Shown here in pieces: positions 22,736-35,419 of a stretch of 64,000 nucleotides of DNA. Source of the stretch: Oasisia sp. SBJ-2009 (taxonomy: Eukaryota > Annelida > Polychaeta > Sabellida > Siboglinidae). The notes beneath the pieces were generated by a model, which was not told the DNA's origin, did no database searches, and saw nothing but the letters and a program-made list of their open reading frames with translations. The stretch is taken from NCBI GenBank assembly GCA_964017155.1, contig OZ024862.1, positions 27,488,658-27,552,657 of the forward strand, in the 5' to 3' direction. The first letter of the stretch is position 1, and each line of letters opens with the position of its first letter. Made by a program: the position numbers and the translations under genes.

Positions 22736-22978
22736 GTTTTAGAAAATAATCTTTTGCGTCACTAATAAATCCTCGTAAACTGTGGTTGATTTTCTTGTTA
22801 AAAATAAATTCATAAACCCATCTCAAAGTGGGTTTTTAAAAGCGAGGTCATGCTTAACAAATATATATGTTATGCATTTTGGAAAATGTCACAAAGTGGG
22901 TATATGAGGGATCACCAGTAGATGTAATCTACTTAGATTTAAAAAAGCCACATCAAAGATTACTACTTAAACGGACGG
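22736..22978 (+). mobile_element. CR1 reverse-transcriptase block, continued, unit 1
   Basis: Reads VDFLVKNKFINPSQSGF, a stop, then LENVTKWVYEGSPVDVIYLD and LKKPHQRLLLK. YLDFQKAFDKVPHQRLL is the CR1 consensus; four codons (AFDK-) are deleted before PHQR. It ends at the GGCCGG MITE. Confidence 0.8.
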
Positions 22979-23330
22979 TCATCGTGGGACGTCGTGGGGC
23001 ATCAGCTATGTGAGTTCCAAAAATCATGGCATCGGCCGGGTGTCGTACGTCGAGCCGATGTCGGCCGGCGGTATCAAATATGTTTGATACTGCCGGCCGG
23101 CCGACGCCCGCCCGACGCCCGGTCGGCAGATGTTTTTGTTTGTTTGCCACAAAAGCAGCACTTGCAGCAACAAAAATAGGCATGAATTCATTCTCTGAGT
23201 CCGCCATGATGAACTGTTGGATGTAGGTCAAATGGGCGGGCATATTGAATCTCTCTATGGACAAAAAATAAAACTAATTTGAAATTTAAATTAAAAGTGC
23301 TTAAATTATGAAATCGGCCGGCATGGTGAC
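22979..23330. mobile_element. GGCCGG-rich MITE remnant, unit 1
   Basis: Same family as 8556-9025 but inverted and decayed. GGCCGG/CCGGCC tracts surround TCAAATATGTTTGATA, and the minus strand carries ATGGCGGACTCAGAGAATG (MADSENEFMPIFVAASAAF). One end contains CTATGTGAGTTCC, resembling the GTGAGTTCCC terminus. Confidence 0.65.
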
Positions 23331-23533
23331 TGCCGAATTAGCATACGAGTGAACTATGCATATTATAGTTTATGTTAATCATTTATTGATGCGCTTCCTT
23401 TCTTGCAATTATTATTAATAAACATAACAAAACCTCACAATCATCGTTACTTGTAACTATCACAGATTGATGGTAAATACAAAGACAACAAGATTTAAAT
23501 GTTCACAGTAGTGGTGGAGGAGCGGAGGTGGTG

Positions 23534-24329
23534 GTGAGGACAAAATTAAAAGCGACTTACATCGATGAATACAGCATTCGAGTGGGAAGTCTTTGTGGTC
23601 TTATCCCATGATGCCAAGGGTGGACTAGACCACAACTGCTGAGGGGTGGAAGGTTGGCTTAGACAACCGTTTACGTTATTGCACAATACATAACCACCAT
23701 AAAATTACTTTTGGCTTTACCAAGAAGTTGACATTTATGTGTTGTCATGTCTTGTGGGGATAGGTCATGGTACTACATAGTGGCCGTAGCTCGTTTTTGA
23801 TGTTGGAATAAAGAACAATGAATACATATATAACAGGTTGGAAATGGGCATAATTTAATGCCAAAAATGGTATGCACATCAGGCATACCCACAGTGTACA
23901 TGTCTAGCATTAACATGTTTTACACACAGTTGTGTACATGACAGACAAGTAAAATTCAAACATATAGACAGTACAACTCAATACTACACTATGACATCAA
24001 AAAGGTGAGGGGCGACATGCCACAGGCACGGCTCATAATGAGGAGTGACACCCCCACCCAAGAGCAGCCGGCCAGACTGTTCAAGCTGTCTCATGACAGC
24101 GGCAGCAATGGCATCGGCCATGACGTGAGAACAAAATTAAAAGAGACTTACATCGATGAATACAGCATTCGAGTGGGAAGTCTTTGTGGTCTTATCCCAT
24201 GATGCCAAGGGTGGACTAGACCACAACTGCTGAGGGGTGGAAGGTTGGCTTAGACAACCGTTTACGTTATTGCACAATACATAACCACCATAAAATTACT
24301 TTTGGCTTTACCAAGAAGTTGACATTTAT
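23534..24329. repeat. 205-bp direct repeats flanking 386 bp, unit 1
   Basis: 23534-23738 and 24125-24329 are near-identical direct copies (GTGAGRACAAAATTAAAAG to AGTTGACATTTAT). The internal 386 bp contain, on the minus strand, a short open stretch MADAIAAAVMRQLEQSGRLL. The arrangement resembles a very small LTR-type element (TRIM) or an exon-scale duplication inside a DNA transposon. The ends are not TG...CA, so an LTR origin is not shown. Confidence 0.6.
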
Positions 24330-24504
24330 TATGTAACACAGTCGCCGCGGGGGACATGAACTCAGTCTCGACATTCTGGCACGGTGTCTAACTTGATGTG
24401 CCACCTGAGGTCACCTCAGGTTACGCCAGTTCGGCGCGCATGTGCATACGTGGAACGACGTTCTGGGCTGCTCGACGTCGCAGACCGTCGCTCGACGTCG
24501 CACA

Positions 24505-25212
24505 CGCGCACGCGCACGGGCACTCGCACTCGCACACGCACACGCACACGCACACGCACACGCACACGCACACGCACACGCACACGCACACGCACACGCA
24601 CACGCACAGGCACACGCACACGCACACGCACACGCACACGCACACGCACACGCACACGCACACGCACACGCACACGCACACGCACACGCACACGCACACG
24701 CACACGCACACGCACACGCACACGCACACGCACACGCACACGCACACGCACACGCACACGCACACGCACACGCACACGCACACGCACACGCACACGCACA
24801 CGCACACGCACACGCACACGCACACGCACACGCACACGCACACGCACACGCACACGCACACGCACACGCACACGCACACGCACACGCACACGCACACGCA
24901 CACGCACACGCACACGCACACGCACACGCACACGCACACGCACACGCACACGCACACGCACACGCACACGCACACGCACACGCACACGCACACGCACACG
25001 CACACGCACACGCACACGCACACGCACACGCACACGCACACGCACACGCACACGCACACGCACACGCACACGCACACGCACACGCACACGCACACGCACA
25101 CGCACACGCACACGCACACGCACACGCACACGCACACGCACACGCACACGCACACGCACACGCACACGCACACGCACACGCACACGCACACGCACACGCA
25201 CACGCACACACA
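24505..25212. repeat. (CACACG)n array, about 700 bp, unit 1
   Basis: About 117 hexamers with one CACAGG variant near 24605. All frames stay open through it, giving false HT, RT and HA repeat proteins. In unit 2 the array is about 290 bp. Confidence 0.97.
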
Positions 25213-25650
25213 TGTGAACTGCAATGCTCGCTTAATTACCAGGACACGCAAGAGCGAGCACATAACGCCTGTGTTATGGAAACACTTTGGGCTGTCAGTG
25301 AAATATCCGCTCCGCAACACCTAGAACTGAAGGCGCTGAGGGGATTGGCACTGTCATACATGAATGACTTTGTACAGAAGCACGGCCAATTAGTGCAGTG
25401 TGATCTAAGGAGAAATCACTTCTTGTCGTACGGACTGTAACTTATGATGAACGGTGTTTCAGCCGACATGCGGCCATACTCTGGAATTACTTATTTAATA
25501 CAGTATTTATTTTTAATCATATAAATGTTATAATTAACTTTATGTAGTTCTATTTTAAGCGCCAGATAGTATGCTATTTTGTTTTAATTGGATTCGGGCG
25601 CTATATTAGTCCCTATCATAATAATAATTATTATTATGGGTCCTATGCAG
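25213..25650 (+). mobile_element. LINE 3' end, unit 1
   Basis: Reads CNARLITRTRKSEHITPVLW then, with frameshifts, LSVKYPLRNT and SYMNDFVQKHG, the C-terminal order of CR1/L2-like RT (ARLI...HITPVL...LHWLPVKYRI). The 3' UTR has AAGCGCCAGATAG...GGGCGCTATATTAG and an (ATA)n/(TTA)n tail near 25618-25640. Confidence 0.7.
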
Positions 25651-26755
25651 TAACTGTTATTTCCTTTGCTTGTACTAGCACAGCTACTAATTCTACAATC
25701 TCATACAATTTGGTAAAATTGTCTTATTGACTACTCTATTTGTCTGCAGGCAACAGTCCGAAAGACCCTCAAACAAGACCAAACGTGTCACCTAATTATT
25801 AAACGTTATTGTTACTGCAAGTCGAGATTCTCTCAATTTACAGTTCAGAGCGACGCTGGTGATATTTATAACTGTATAGTCGTATACAAAAGACCACCAT
25901 TTCGCAATACACATGACATGATCTTTACAACAAAAGAACGCATATTCTACGAAATTTATGCTGTGAATTATATCAATATAAATTGCTAAGGCTTATAAAT
26001 GTCCTTTAGTCTGTTAGTTGTACTGTTAACCTGACTGCGTGAGTACGTGTGTGCGTATGTGCATGTGTATGAGTTGTAAAATTTAGGAAGGATTTTAAAG
26101 GTGGGGTTTCTGTCTGCGCACGCGCGCGCGCGTGCGTGCGTGTGTGTGTGTGCGTGCGTGTGTGTGTGTGTGCGTGCGTGTGTGTGTGCATTTGTGTGCT
26201 ATATTTTTCCAATGATGTGATTGGAAAATTTATGTTACTATGTACACCAGCATGTGAACAGTTTAATATGATTTCATATCGCTTTTGTATTTAATGTAAT
26301 ATGTTTTACACTGTTTCGAAAAATGCGGTCATAAATATATAACGCTATATATATATATATATTTACATATATATATATATACATATCTACAGTGCATAAA
26401 TACCAGTTATTGTGACCCTCTAGTTACTTTTTGTAAATCATGTTTAGTGTACGTTTTCGTTTACTTGGCTTCAGCAGTACTATATATAACATTATATAGT
26501 ATCCTTACCTCTTTCAAACTTCTTATGGTGGTGTACACCCTGCTTTTACTTTCATTTTCATCCTACTTTTAATTTTGTACATACCAGTACATTTTTTTTT
26601 GTACATGAATGTAACTGCTATAAGCCATATTTTCAATGTCATACACGCTCCTTTCAATATTCGGGAATCGAGATCTGTGATGTCCATTTAAACTTTACGT
26701 TAAAAAACGGTGTAGACAATCCACCTTTAGAATCCTAAATTCCTAAATCTTAGAA
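25651..26755. other. Unclassified part of the tandem unit, nothing coding
   Basis: AT-rich. 25800-25880 is a diverged internal copy of 21062-21140 (ACTGCAAGTCGAG...). It contains a CG/TG tract at 26115-26190 and short AT tracts at 26345-26385. Confidence 0.5.
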
Positions 26756-26902
26756 CACACGCACACACACACTCACACATACACATACGCACGCACGCAT
26801 ACACACACACGCACGCACGCACGCACGCACACACGCACACACACACAAACATATATATATATATATATATATGTACATATATATATGTTTGTATGTGTGT
26901 GT

Positions 26903-26982
<80 letters not shown>

Positions 26983-26984
26983 AC
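26756..26984. repeat. Symmetric (CA)n-(AT)n-(TG)n tract, unit 1
   Basis: CA/CG-rich repeats (to about 26848), then (AT)n around GTACAT, then (TG)n to 26980. Left and right halves are complementary, so the whole tract can pair with itself around the AT centre. Confidence 0.9.
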
Positions 26985-27088
26985 TTTCGAGTGAAGTAGA
27001 CCTACTTTGTCAGTGTTGTACGATAGTTTGGCGACGTTTAGTGTGACGACAGACAAGTCTCCAGGTCTGAGTTGATAGCGAACACACC

Positions 27089-27393
27089 CGACCGACCGAC
27101 CGACCGACCGACCGACCGACCGACCGACCGACCGACCGACCGACCGACCGACCGACCGACCGACCGACCGACCGACCGACCGACCGACCGACCGACCGAC
27201 CGACCGACCGACCGACCGACCGACCGACCGACCGACCGACCGACCGACCGACCGACCGACCGACCGACCGACCGACCGACCGACCGACCGACCGACCGAC
27301 CGACCGACCGACCGACCGACCGACCGACCGACCGACCGACCGACCGACCGACCGACCGACCGACCGACCGACCGACCGACAGACCGACCGACC

Positions 27394-27472
<79 letters not shown>

Positions 27473-27675
27473 CGACCGACCGACAGACCGACCGACCGAC
27501 CGACCGACCGACAGACCGACCGACCGACAGACCGACCGACCGACCGACCGACCGACCGACCGACCGACAGACCGACCGACCGACCGACAGACCGACAGAC
27601 CGACAGACCGACAGACCGACAGACCGACAGACCGACAGACCGACAGACCGACAGACCGACAGACCGACAGACCGA
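27089..27675. repeat. (GACC)n/(GACA)n array closing unit 1
   Basis: The pure GACC block to about 27380 is followed by GACA and alternating GACC/GACA. It lies exactly between GCGAACACACCCG and the start of unit 2. The paralogous site at about 20960-20985 reads CACACCCGGTCGGCACGG with no array. Confidence 0.97.
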
Positions 27676-28939
27676 TATCGATCGATCGACCAATCAGTAT
27701 ATCGATCGAATACGAAGAGCCAGGAATGTTATATTCCGTTCTGTATCGCGTTCGTACGAGGAACCTTTAGACACACGAGTAGTAAACTCAAGCAGTAGAG
27801 ACGTCGCTTCAAGAACATGGGCTAGAAAGGCACCAAATATAGACACTGTTTTGACAAATACGTTACTCTTTCTGTATTTGTGTTTTATCAACTAATCTTG
27901 CTTAGGTTATCTTAAACTACATTTGCCGAATGTAATTGTAACTTATTTGTAGTAGGAGTGTTGCACAGTCACTGACAATATTTAGCTGTCAGATATGTCA
28001 CTACAATTACATAAAGGTTATCCGGAATACAAGTGTTTTATAATAAAACAATTATGTATTTTTGATCAAATGTACAGACATAGTAACCAGCAAGTGTCGT
28101 AATCTATCACATGAACATATATACTCCGGCCGGAGTCCTGGCACTGGTTGTAAACCACACGGTTGTAATGTCTCCGATATTACACAACCATTAAAGTTAT
28201 ACTTTGTTGCGTGCCGATCGAGACTGAGAATTCTCTCGAACCAACCGATAAGCCGAACTGCGAGAGGCGAAAACGCAACCACGCATCTACACATACGCAC
28301 GCATACATACACTCACACAAATACTTAGAGAAAAGTGAAAAAAAGATCGAGCTCATATCACTAAATAGAGTCGTGCCTGCCACATGTTTTAATAAAATAA
28401 AATGAAGAAACGTAAATACACAGCTGTGTACCTATGCTTTGGAGATTTCTGTGGATCTGGCCTCACTGAAAGATTGAAAAAATTATAAAGCACATTAAAG
28501 TAGTTGAGGGAAAGTAATTGAGCGAGTAACATATTTTATTTATACAAACTGTACACATCGTAACGTCGAGAGGTAGGAAAACGTAACACATCATTCCAAC
28601 TTTGCATATTAGCGTTTAATTAATGTGATGCCATTTCTGACGCACAATCAAAGGAAATATAATGATACCACTCTGAACATTAGTGAGTACATATTATACA
28701 GGATTTTTAATAGAGGAGGACATTAGTATAACAGGCTGTCAGCGCGCGCGAGCGACAGAGAGAAGAGAGAGGGGGAGAGATAAATACATAGAACGAGCAA
28801 GAGAGAGAGAGAGAGGGGAGAGACGGGGAAGGACGAAAAATAGAGAGGGCGTGTCTGTCTATGTGAAAGAGAGTGGGGGAGAGGCTGTGGCAGACAGACA
28901 ATTAAAATGCGCGCGCCTATTCCCTCCCTCCCTACCTCC

Positions 28940-29073
28940 CTCTCTCTGTCTCTGTCTCTGTCTCTGTCTCTGTCTCTGTCTCTGTCTCTGTCTCTGTCTC
29001 TGTCTCTGTCTCTGTCTCTGTCTCTGTCTCTGTCTCTGTCTCTGTCTCTGTCTCTGTCTCTGTCTCTGTCTCT

Positions 29074-29120
<47 letters not shown>

Positions 29121-29126
29121 ACCCAC

Positions 29127-29198
<72 letters not shown>
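28940..29198. repeat. (TCTCTG)n followed by (CA)n, unit 2
   Basis: As in unit 1, with a CACACCCACCCACACACCCACC interruption at about 29116-29138 that unit 1 lacks. Confidence 0.95.
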
Positions 29199-29203
<5 letters not shown>

Positions 29204-29518
29204 AGTGAAGAAGACGTACCTTGTCAGTGTTGTAGGATAGTTTGGCGACGTTTAGGGTGACGACCGACGAGTCTCCAGGTCTGAGTCGATAGCGAACACA
29301 CCCGGTCGGCACGGACAACTCTGACCGACTGTAGCTGCTCACGTGTTCATAAACACCGCAACCTACACAAATGTATTCGCATGTAGAATATAGCATTATT
29401 ACTGTAAGTCGAGGTTCTCTCAGTTCACAGTTCAGAGCGTCGCTGGTAATATTTACAACTGCATAAATACAGGCCGCTAGGACCACGCCAATGTTTACCT
29501 AGTGCCAACTTACAAACA

Positions 29519-30001
29519 GCAATTGAAGTGTGTTAAGCCAACCGTGAAAACCTTGAAATTGCGTTCTGCGAACAATAATTTATTAACGGTTGTGCGGACA
29601 CACTTGAAGCCGGTGATAATTCATTTGTGGTCGCAGCAGCGACCTTATGGAACCCTCTGCATAACAACATTAAGACGTCAACCTATTTAGACACCTTCAA
29701 GGCACGACTAAAGCGCATTTCTTTCTAACTGTTCTCCCGGCTTAGTTTAATGTTTATGTACTTTTATCGATATTTTATTTAGCCTATTTCTATATTTATT
29801 ACACGTATATACATTTATTCAGCTTCAATAATTCATGTTATTATATTTAATTTTTTATTGTTTATATGTTACTAGTATATTTACGTGTTTTTTTATTCTG
29901 GTGTGTGTTTGTATTTTAGGATTTTAATGTATGTAAAGCGCCACGTACAATTTGAAATTGGATGTGGCGCTATATTAAATAAAATGTATTATTACTATTA
30001 C
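29519..30001 (+). mobile_element. LINE 3' end with stem-loop and (TTA)n tail, unit 2
   Basis: Same as 21190-21672, including the GCGCCAC/GTGGCGC inverted pair and the simple tail. Confidence 0.75.
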
Positions 30002-30009
30002 TATTATTA

Positions 30010-30263
30010 TTAGTATTAGTGTTAGTGTTAGTGTTAGTGTTAGTGTTAGTGTTAGTGTTAGTGTTAGTGTTAGTGTTAGTGTTAGTGTTAGTGTTAGTGT
30101 TAGTGTTAGTGTTTGTATTAGTATTAGTATTAGTATTAGTATTAGTATTAGTATTAGTATTAGTATTAGTATTAGTATTAGTATTAGTATTAGTATTAGT
30201 ATTAGTATTAGTATTAGTATTAGTATTAGTATTAGTATTAGTATTAGTATTAGTATTAGTATA
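30010..30263. repeat. (TTAGTG)n then (TTAGTA)n array, unit 2
   Basis: More TTAGTG units (about 17) than in unit 1 (about 10), so this block has changed length since the duplication. Confidence 0.95.
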
Positions 30264-30267
30264 ATTA

Positions 30268-31338
30268 GTGGATGGGATTCCTCCCAAATTACTATTGGAA
30301 ACTATAAAACAAATCAGCATACCGCTTGCGACAGTGTTCAATTTGTCATTAGACGAGGGAATAGTTCAGTTAGAATGGAAAGAAGCAAACATTATACCAT
30401 TATTTAAAAAAGGTTCGAGAATCGGATTCGGAATAGGAATCGGAAGTGTTTATTGACCCAATAAAAATATACATAAAGCAATGTTCATAGAAATTACCTA
30501 CAGTTAAATTATAAAATAATATTACATTAGTCGGAAAATGTTGTCGGAAAATAGCTCAGATGAGCTAATGTTACCAAATTATCATGTAACCGACGTTAAA
30601 TAAAGTTTCTTGTATCTTGTAACTTGTATTAGTACCACTTTGCAGCAAACGGCCAAGTAATTGCGTAAGAAATATCAGAAATGTAATTATAAGTGATTAT
30701 GAATTGTTACTGTAGGTAAAATAACCAGGGGTCGAGGAGACTGTTACTAAAACCATTTTGGTCGCTCTCGTGGCAGCCATCCCATTAATTACATCACAAT
30801 TAAATATAGTTGGCTATATGAACTACTTCCAAATAAACACATGTGCATAATACAGCAAAACTCGAATGTCATTACTGGTAACAAATGTCACAAATCTCAA
30901 TAAACAAACAACACAATTAGTACATTAAGTTCACTTGGAAATTAGCAAATGATTACAATCTCATAGTTATATAACACTACTTAGTATATGTACATTTACG
31001 GAGGTATACAAAATGAAACACTGTAAATTAGTACATTGATTGTTATGAATGTCCATATATATAACAGTTTAGTCAAAAAAGCAGTGTTTTGTAATGTTTT
31101 AGAAAATAATCTTTTGCGTCACTAATAAATCCTCGTAAACTGTGGTTGATTTTCTTGTTAAAAATAAATTCATAAACCCATCTCAAAGTGGGTTTTTAAA
31201 AGCGAGGTCATTCTTAACAAATATATATGTTATGCATTTTGGAAAATGTCACAAAGTGGGTATATGAGGGATCACCAGTAGATGTAATCTACTTAGATTT
31301 AAAAAAGCCACATCAAAGATTACTACTTAAACGGACGG
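30268..31338 (+). mobile_element. CR1 RT fragment interrupted by the about 680-bp insert, unit 2
   Basis: CR1 codons at 30268-30416 (DGIPPKLLLE...KKGSR) and 31096-31338 (VDFLVKNKFINPSQSGF...PHQRLLLK) flank the same unclassified insert (30417-31095) as in unit 1. Confidence 0.8.
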
Positions 31339-31690
31339 TCATCGTGGGACGTCGTGGGGCATCAGCTATGTGAGTTCCAAAAATCATGGCATCGGCCGGG
31401 TGTCGTACGTCGAGCCGATGTCGGCCGGCGGTATCAAATATGTTTGATACTGCCGGCCGGCCGACGCCCGCCCGACGCCCGGTCGGCAGATGTTTTTGTT
31501 TGTTTGCCACAAAAGCAGCACTTGCAGCAACAAAAATAGGCATGAATTCATTCTCTGAGTCCGCCATGATGAACTGTTGGATGTAGGTCAAATGGGCGGG
31601 CATATTGAATCTCTCTATGGACAAAAAATAAAACTAATTTGAAATTTAAATTAAAAGTGCTTAAATTATGAAATCGGCCGGCATGGTGAC
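31339..31690. mobile_element. GGCCGG-rich MITE remnant, unit 2
   Basis: Matches 22979-23330, including the minus-strand MADSENEFMPIF stretch. Confidence 0.65.
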
Positions 31691-31893
31691 TGCCGAATTA
31701 GCATACGAGTGAACTATGCATATTATAGTGTATGTTAATCATTTATTGATGCGCTTCCTTTCTTGCAATTATTATTAATAAACATAACAAAACCTCACAA
31801 TCATCGTTACTTGTAACTATCACAGATTGATGGTAAATACAAAGACAACAAGATTTAAATGTTCACAGTAGTGGTGGAGGAGCGGAGGTGGTG

Positions 31894-32689
31894 GTGAGGA
31901 CAAAATTAAAAGCGACTTACATCGATGAATACAGCATTCGAGTGGGAAGTCTTTGTGGTCTTATCCCATGATGCCAAGGGTGGACTAGACCACAACTGCT
32001 GAGGGGTGGAAGGTTGGCTTAGACAACCGTTTACGTTATTGCACAATACATAACCACCATAAAATTACTTTTGGCTTTACCAAGAAGTTGACATTTATGT
32101 GTTGTCATGTCTTGTGGGGATAGGTCATGGTACTACATAGTGGCCGTAGCTCGTTTTTGATGTTGGAATAAAGAACAATGAATACATATATAACAGGTTG
32201 GAAATGGGCATAATTTAATGCCAAAAATGGTATGCACATCAGGCATACCCACAGTGTACATGTCTAGCATTAACATGTTTTACACACAGTTGTGTACATG
32301 ACAGACAAGTAAAATTCAAACATATAGACAGTACAACTCAATACTACACTATGACATCAAAAAGGTGAGGGGCGACATGCCACAGGCACGGCTCATAATG
32401 AGGAGTGACACCCCCACCCAAGAGCAGCCGGCCAGACTGTTCAAGCTGTCTCATGACAGCGGCAGCAATGGCATCGGCCATGACGTGAGAACAAAATTAA
32501 AAGAGACTTACATCGATGAATACAGCATTCGAGTGGGAAGTCTTTGTGGTCTTATCCCATGATGCCAAGGGTGGACTAGACCACAACTGCTGAGGGGTGG
32601 AAGGTTGGCTTAGACAACCGTTTACGTTATTGCACAATACATAACCACCATAAAATTACTTTTGGCTTTACCAAGAAGTTGACATTTAT
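31894..32689. repeat. 205-bp direct repeats flanking 386 bp, unit 2
   Basis: Copies at 31894-32098 and 32485-32689, as in unit 1. Confidence 0.6.
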
Positions 32690-32864
32690 TATGTAACACA
32701 GTCGCCGCGGGGGACATGAACTCAGTCTCGACATTCTGGCACGGTGTCTAACTTGATGTGCCACCTGAGGTCACCTCAGGTTACGCCAGTTCGGCGCGCA
32801 TGTGCATACGTGGAACGACGTTCTGGGCTGCTCGACGTCGCAGACCGTCGCTCGACGTCGCACA

Positions 32865-33152
32865 CGCGCACGCGCACGGGCACTCGCACTCGCACACGCA
32901 CACGCACACGCACACGCACACGCACACGCACACGCACACGCACACGCACACGCACACGCACACGCACACGCACACGCACACGCACACGCACACGCACACG
33001 CACACGCACACGCACACGCACACGCACACGCACACGCACACGCACACGCACACGCACACGCACACGCACACGCACACGCACACGCACACGCACACGCACA
33101 CGCACACGCACACGCACACGCACACGCACACGCACACGCACACGCACACACA
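32865..33152. repeat. (CACACG)n array, about 290 bp, unit 2
   Basis: The same array as 24505-25212 but 420 bp shorter and without the CACAGG variant. This accounts for most of the length difference between the units. Confidence 0.97.
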
Positions 33153-33590
33153 TGTGAACTGCAATGCTCGCTTAATTACCAGGACACGCAAGAGCGAGCA
33201 CATAACGCCTGTGTTATGGAAACACTTTGGGCTGTCAGTGAAATATCCGCTCCGCAACACCTAGAACTGAAGGCGCTGAGGGGATTGGCACTGTCATACA
33301 TGAATGACTTTGTACAGAAGCACGGCCAATTAGTGCAGTGTGATCTAAGGAGAAATCACTTCTTGTCGTACGGACTGTAACTTATGATGAACGGTGTTTC
33401 AGCCGACATGCGGCCATACTCTGGAATTACTTATTTAATACAGTATTTATTTTTAATCATATAAATGTTATAATTAACTTTATGTAGTTCTATTTTAAGC
33501 GCCAGATAGTATGCTATTTTGTTTTAATTGGATTCGGGCGCTATATTAGTCCCTATCATAATAATAATTATTATTATGGGTCCTATGCAG
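33153..33590 (+). mobile_element. LINE 3' end, unit 2
   Basis: Same as 25213-25650 in content and order. Confidence 0.7.
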
Positions 33591-34695
33591 TAACTGTTAT
33601 TTCCTTTGCTTGTACTAGCACAGCTACTAATTCTACAATCTCATACAATTTGGTAAAATTGTCTTATTGACTACTCTATTTGTCTGCAGGCAACAGTCCG
33701 AAAGACCCTCAAACAAGACCAAACGTGTCACCTAATTATTAAACGTTATTGTTACTGCAAGTCGAGATTCTCTCAATTTACAGTTCAGAGCGACGCTGGT
33801 GATATTTATAACTGTATAGTCGTATACAAAAGACCACCATTTCGCAATACACATGACATGATCTTTACAACAAAAGAACGCATATTCTACGAAATTTATG
33901 CTGTGAATTATATCAATATAAATTGCTAAGGCTTATAAATGTCCTTTAGTCTGTTAGTTGTACTGTTAACCTGACTGCGTGAGTACGTGTGTGCGTATGT
34001 GCATGTGTATGAGTTGTAAAATTTAGGAAGGATTTTAAAGGTGGGGTTTCTGTCTGCGCACGCGCGCGCGCGTGCGTGCGTGTGTGTGTGTGCGTGCGTG
34101 TGTGTGTGTGTGCGTGCGTGTGTGTGTGCATTTGTGTGCTATATTTTTCCAATGATGTGATTGGAAAATTTATGTTACTATGTACACCAGCATGTGAACA
34201 GTTTAATATGATTTCATATCGCTTTTGTATTTAATGTAATATGTTTTACACTGTTTCGAAAAATGCGGTCATAAATATATAACGCTATATATATATATAT
34301 ATTTACATATATATATATATACATATCTACAGTGCATAAATACCAGTTATTGTGACCCTCTAGTTACTTTTTGTAAATCATGTTTAGTGTACGTTTTCGT
34401 TTACTTGGCTTCAGCAGTACTATATATAACATTATATAGTATCCTTACCTCTTTCAAACTTCTTATGGTGGTGTACACCCTGCTTTTACTTTCATTTTCA
34501 TCCTACTTTTAATTTTGTACATACCAGTACATTTTTTTTTGTACATGAATGTAACTGCTATAAGCCATATTTTCAATGTCATACACGCTCCTTTCAATAT
34601 TCGGGAATCGAGATCTGTGATGTCCATTTAAACTTTACGTTAAAAAACGGTGTAGACAATCCACCTTTAGAATCCTAAATTCCTAAATCTTAGAA
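33591..34695. other. Unclassified part of the tandem unit (unit 2), nothing coding
   Basis: Same content as 25651-26755. Confidence 0.5.
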
Positions 34696-34834
34696 CACAC
34701 GCACACACACACTCACACATACACATACGCACGCACGCATACACACACACGCACGCACGCACACACGCACACACACACAAACATATATATATATATATAT
34801 ATATGTACATATATATATGTTTGTATGTGTGTGT

Positions 34835-34902
<68 letters not shown>

Positions 34903-34904
34903 AC
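34696..34904. repeat. Symmetric (CA)n-(AT)n-(TG)n tract, unit 2
   Basis: Same design as 26756-26984, about 20 bp shorter. Confidence 0.9.
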
Positions 34905-35008
34905 TTTCGAGTGAAGTAGACCTACTTTGTCAGTGTTGTACGATAGTTTGGCGACGTTTAGTGTGACGACAGACAAGTCTCCAGGTCTGAGTTGATAGCG
35001 AACACACC

Positions 35009-35109
35009 CGACCGACCGACCGACCGACCGACCGACCGACCGACCGACCGACCGACCGACCGACCGACCGACCGACCGACCGACCGACCGACCGACAGAC
35101 CGACCGACC

Positions 35110-35148
<39 letters not shown>

Positions 35149-35419
35149 CGACCGACCGACCGACCGACCGACAGACCGACCGACCGACCGACCGACAGAC
35201 CGACAGACCGACCGACCGACCGACCGACCGACCGACCGACCGACCGACCGACCGACAGACCGACCGACCGACAGACCGACCGACAGACCGACAGACCGAC
35301 AGACCGACAGACCGACAGACCGACAGACCGACAGACCGACAGACCGACAGACCGACAGACCGACAGACCGACAGACCGACAGACCGACAGACCGACAGAC
35401 CGACAGACCGACAGACCGA
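35009..35419. repeat. (GACC)n/(GACA)n array closing unit 2
   Basis: Shorter GACC block than in unit 1, followed by GACA and a long regular GACCGACA block. It lies directly before unit 3. Confidence 0.97.

Larger units (their letters stand above)
27676..35419. repeat. Tandem segmental repeat, unit 2 (7.74 kb)
   Basis: Collinear with unit 1. Examples of the few differences outside microsatellites: one A-for-G near 29682, one extra T near 29887 and T-for-G near 31212. It contains the same ordered set of remnants. Such near-identity means a very recent event or an assembly duplication of alternative haplotypes. Confidence 0.95.

Noticed and set aside
24384..25440. Long HT, RT, HA, CV repeat proteins in all frames
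   Set aside because: Pure CACACG microsatellite translated. The only meaningful residues are LINE codons after 25213.
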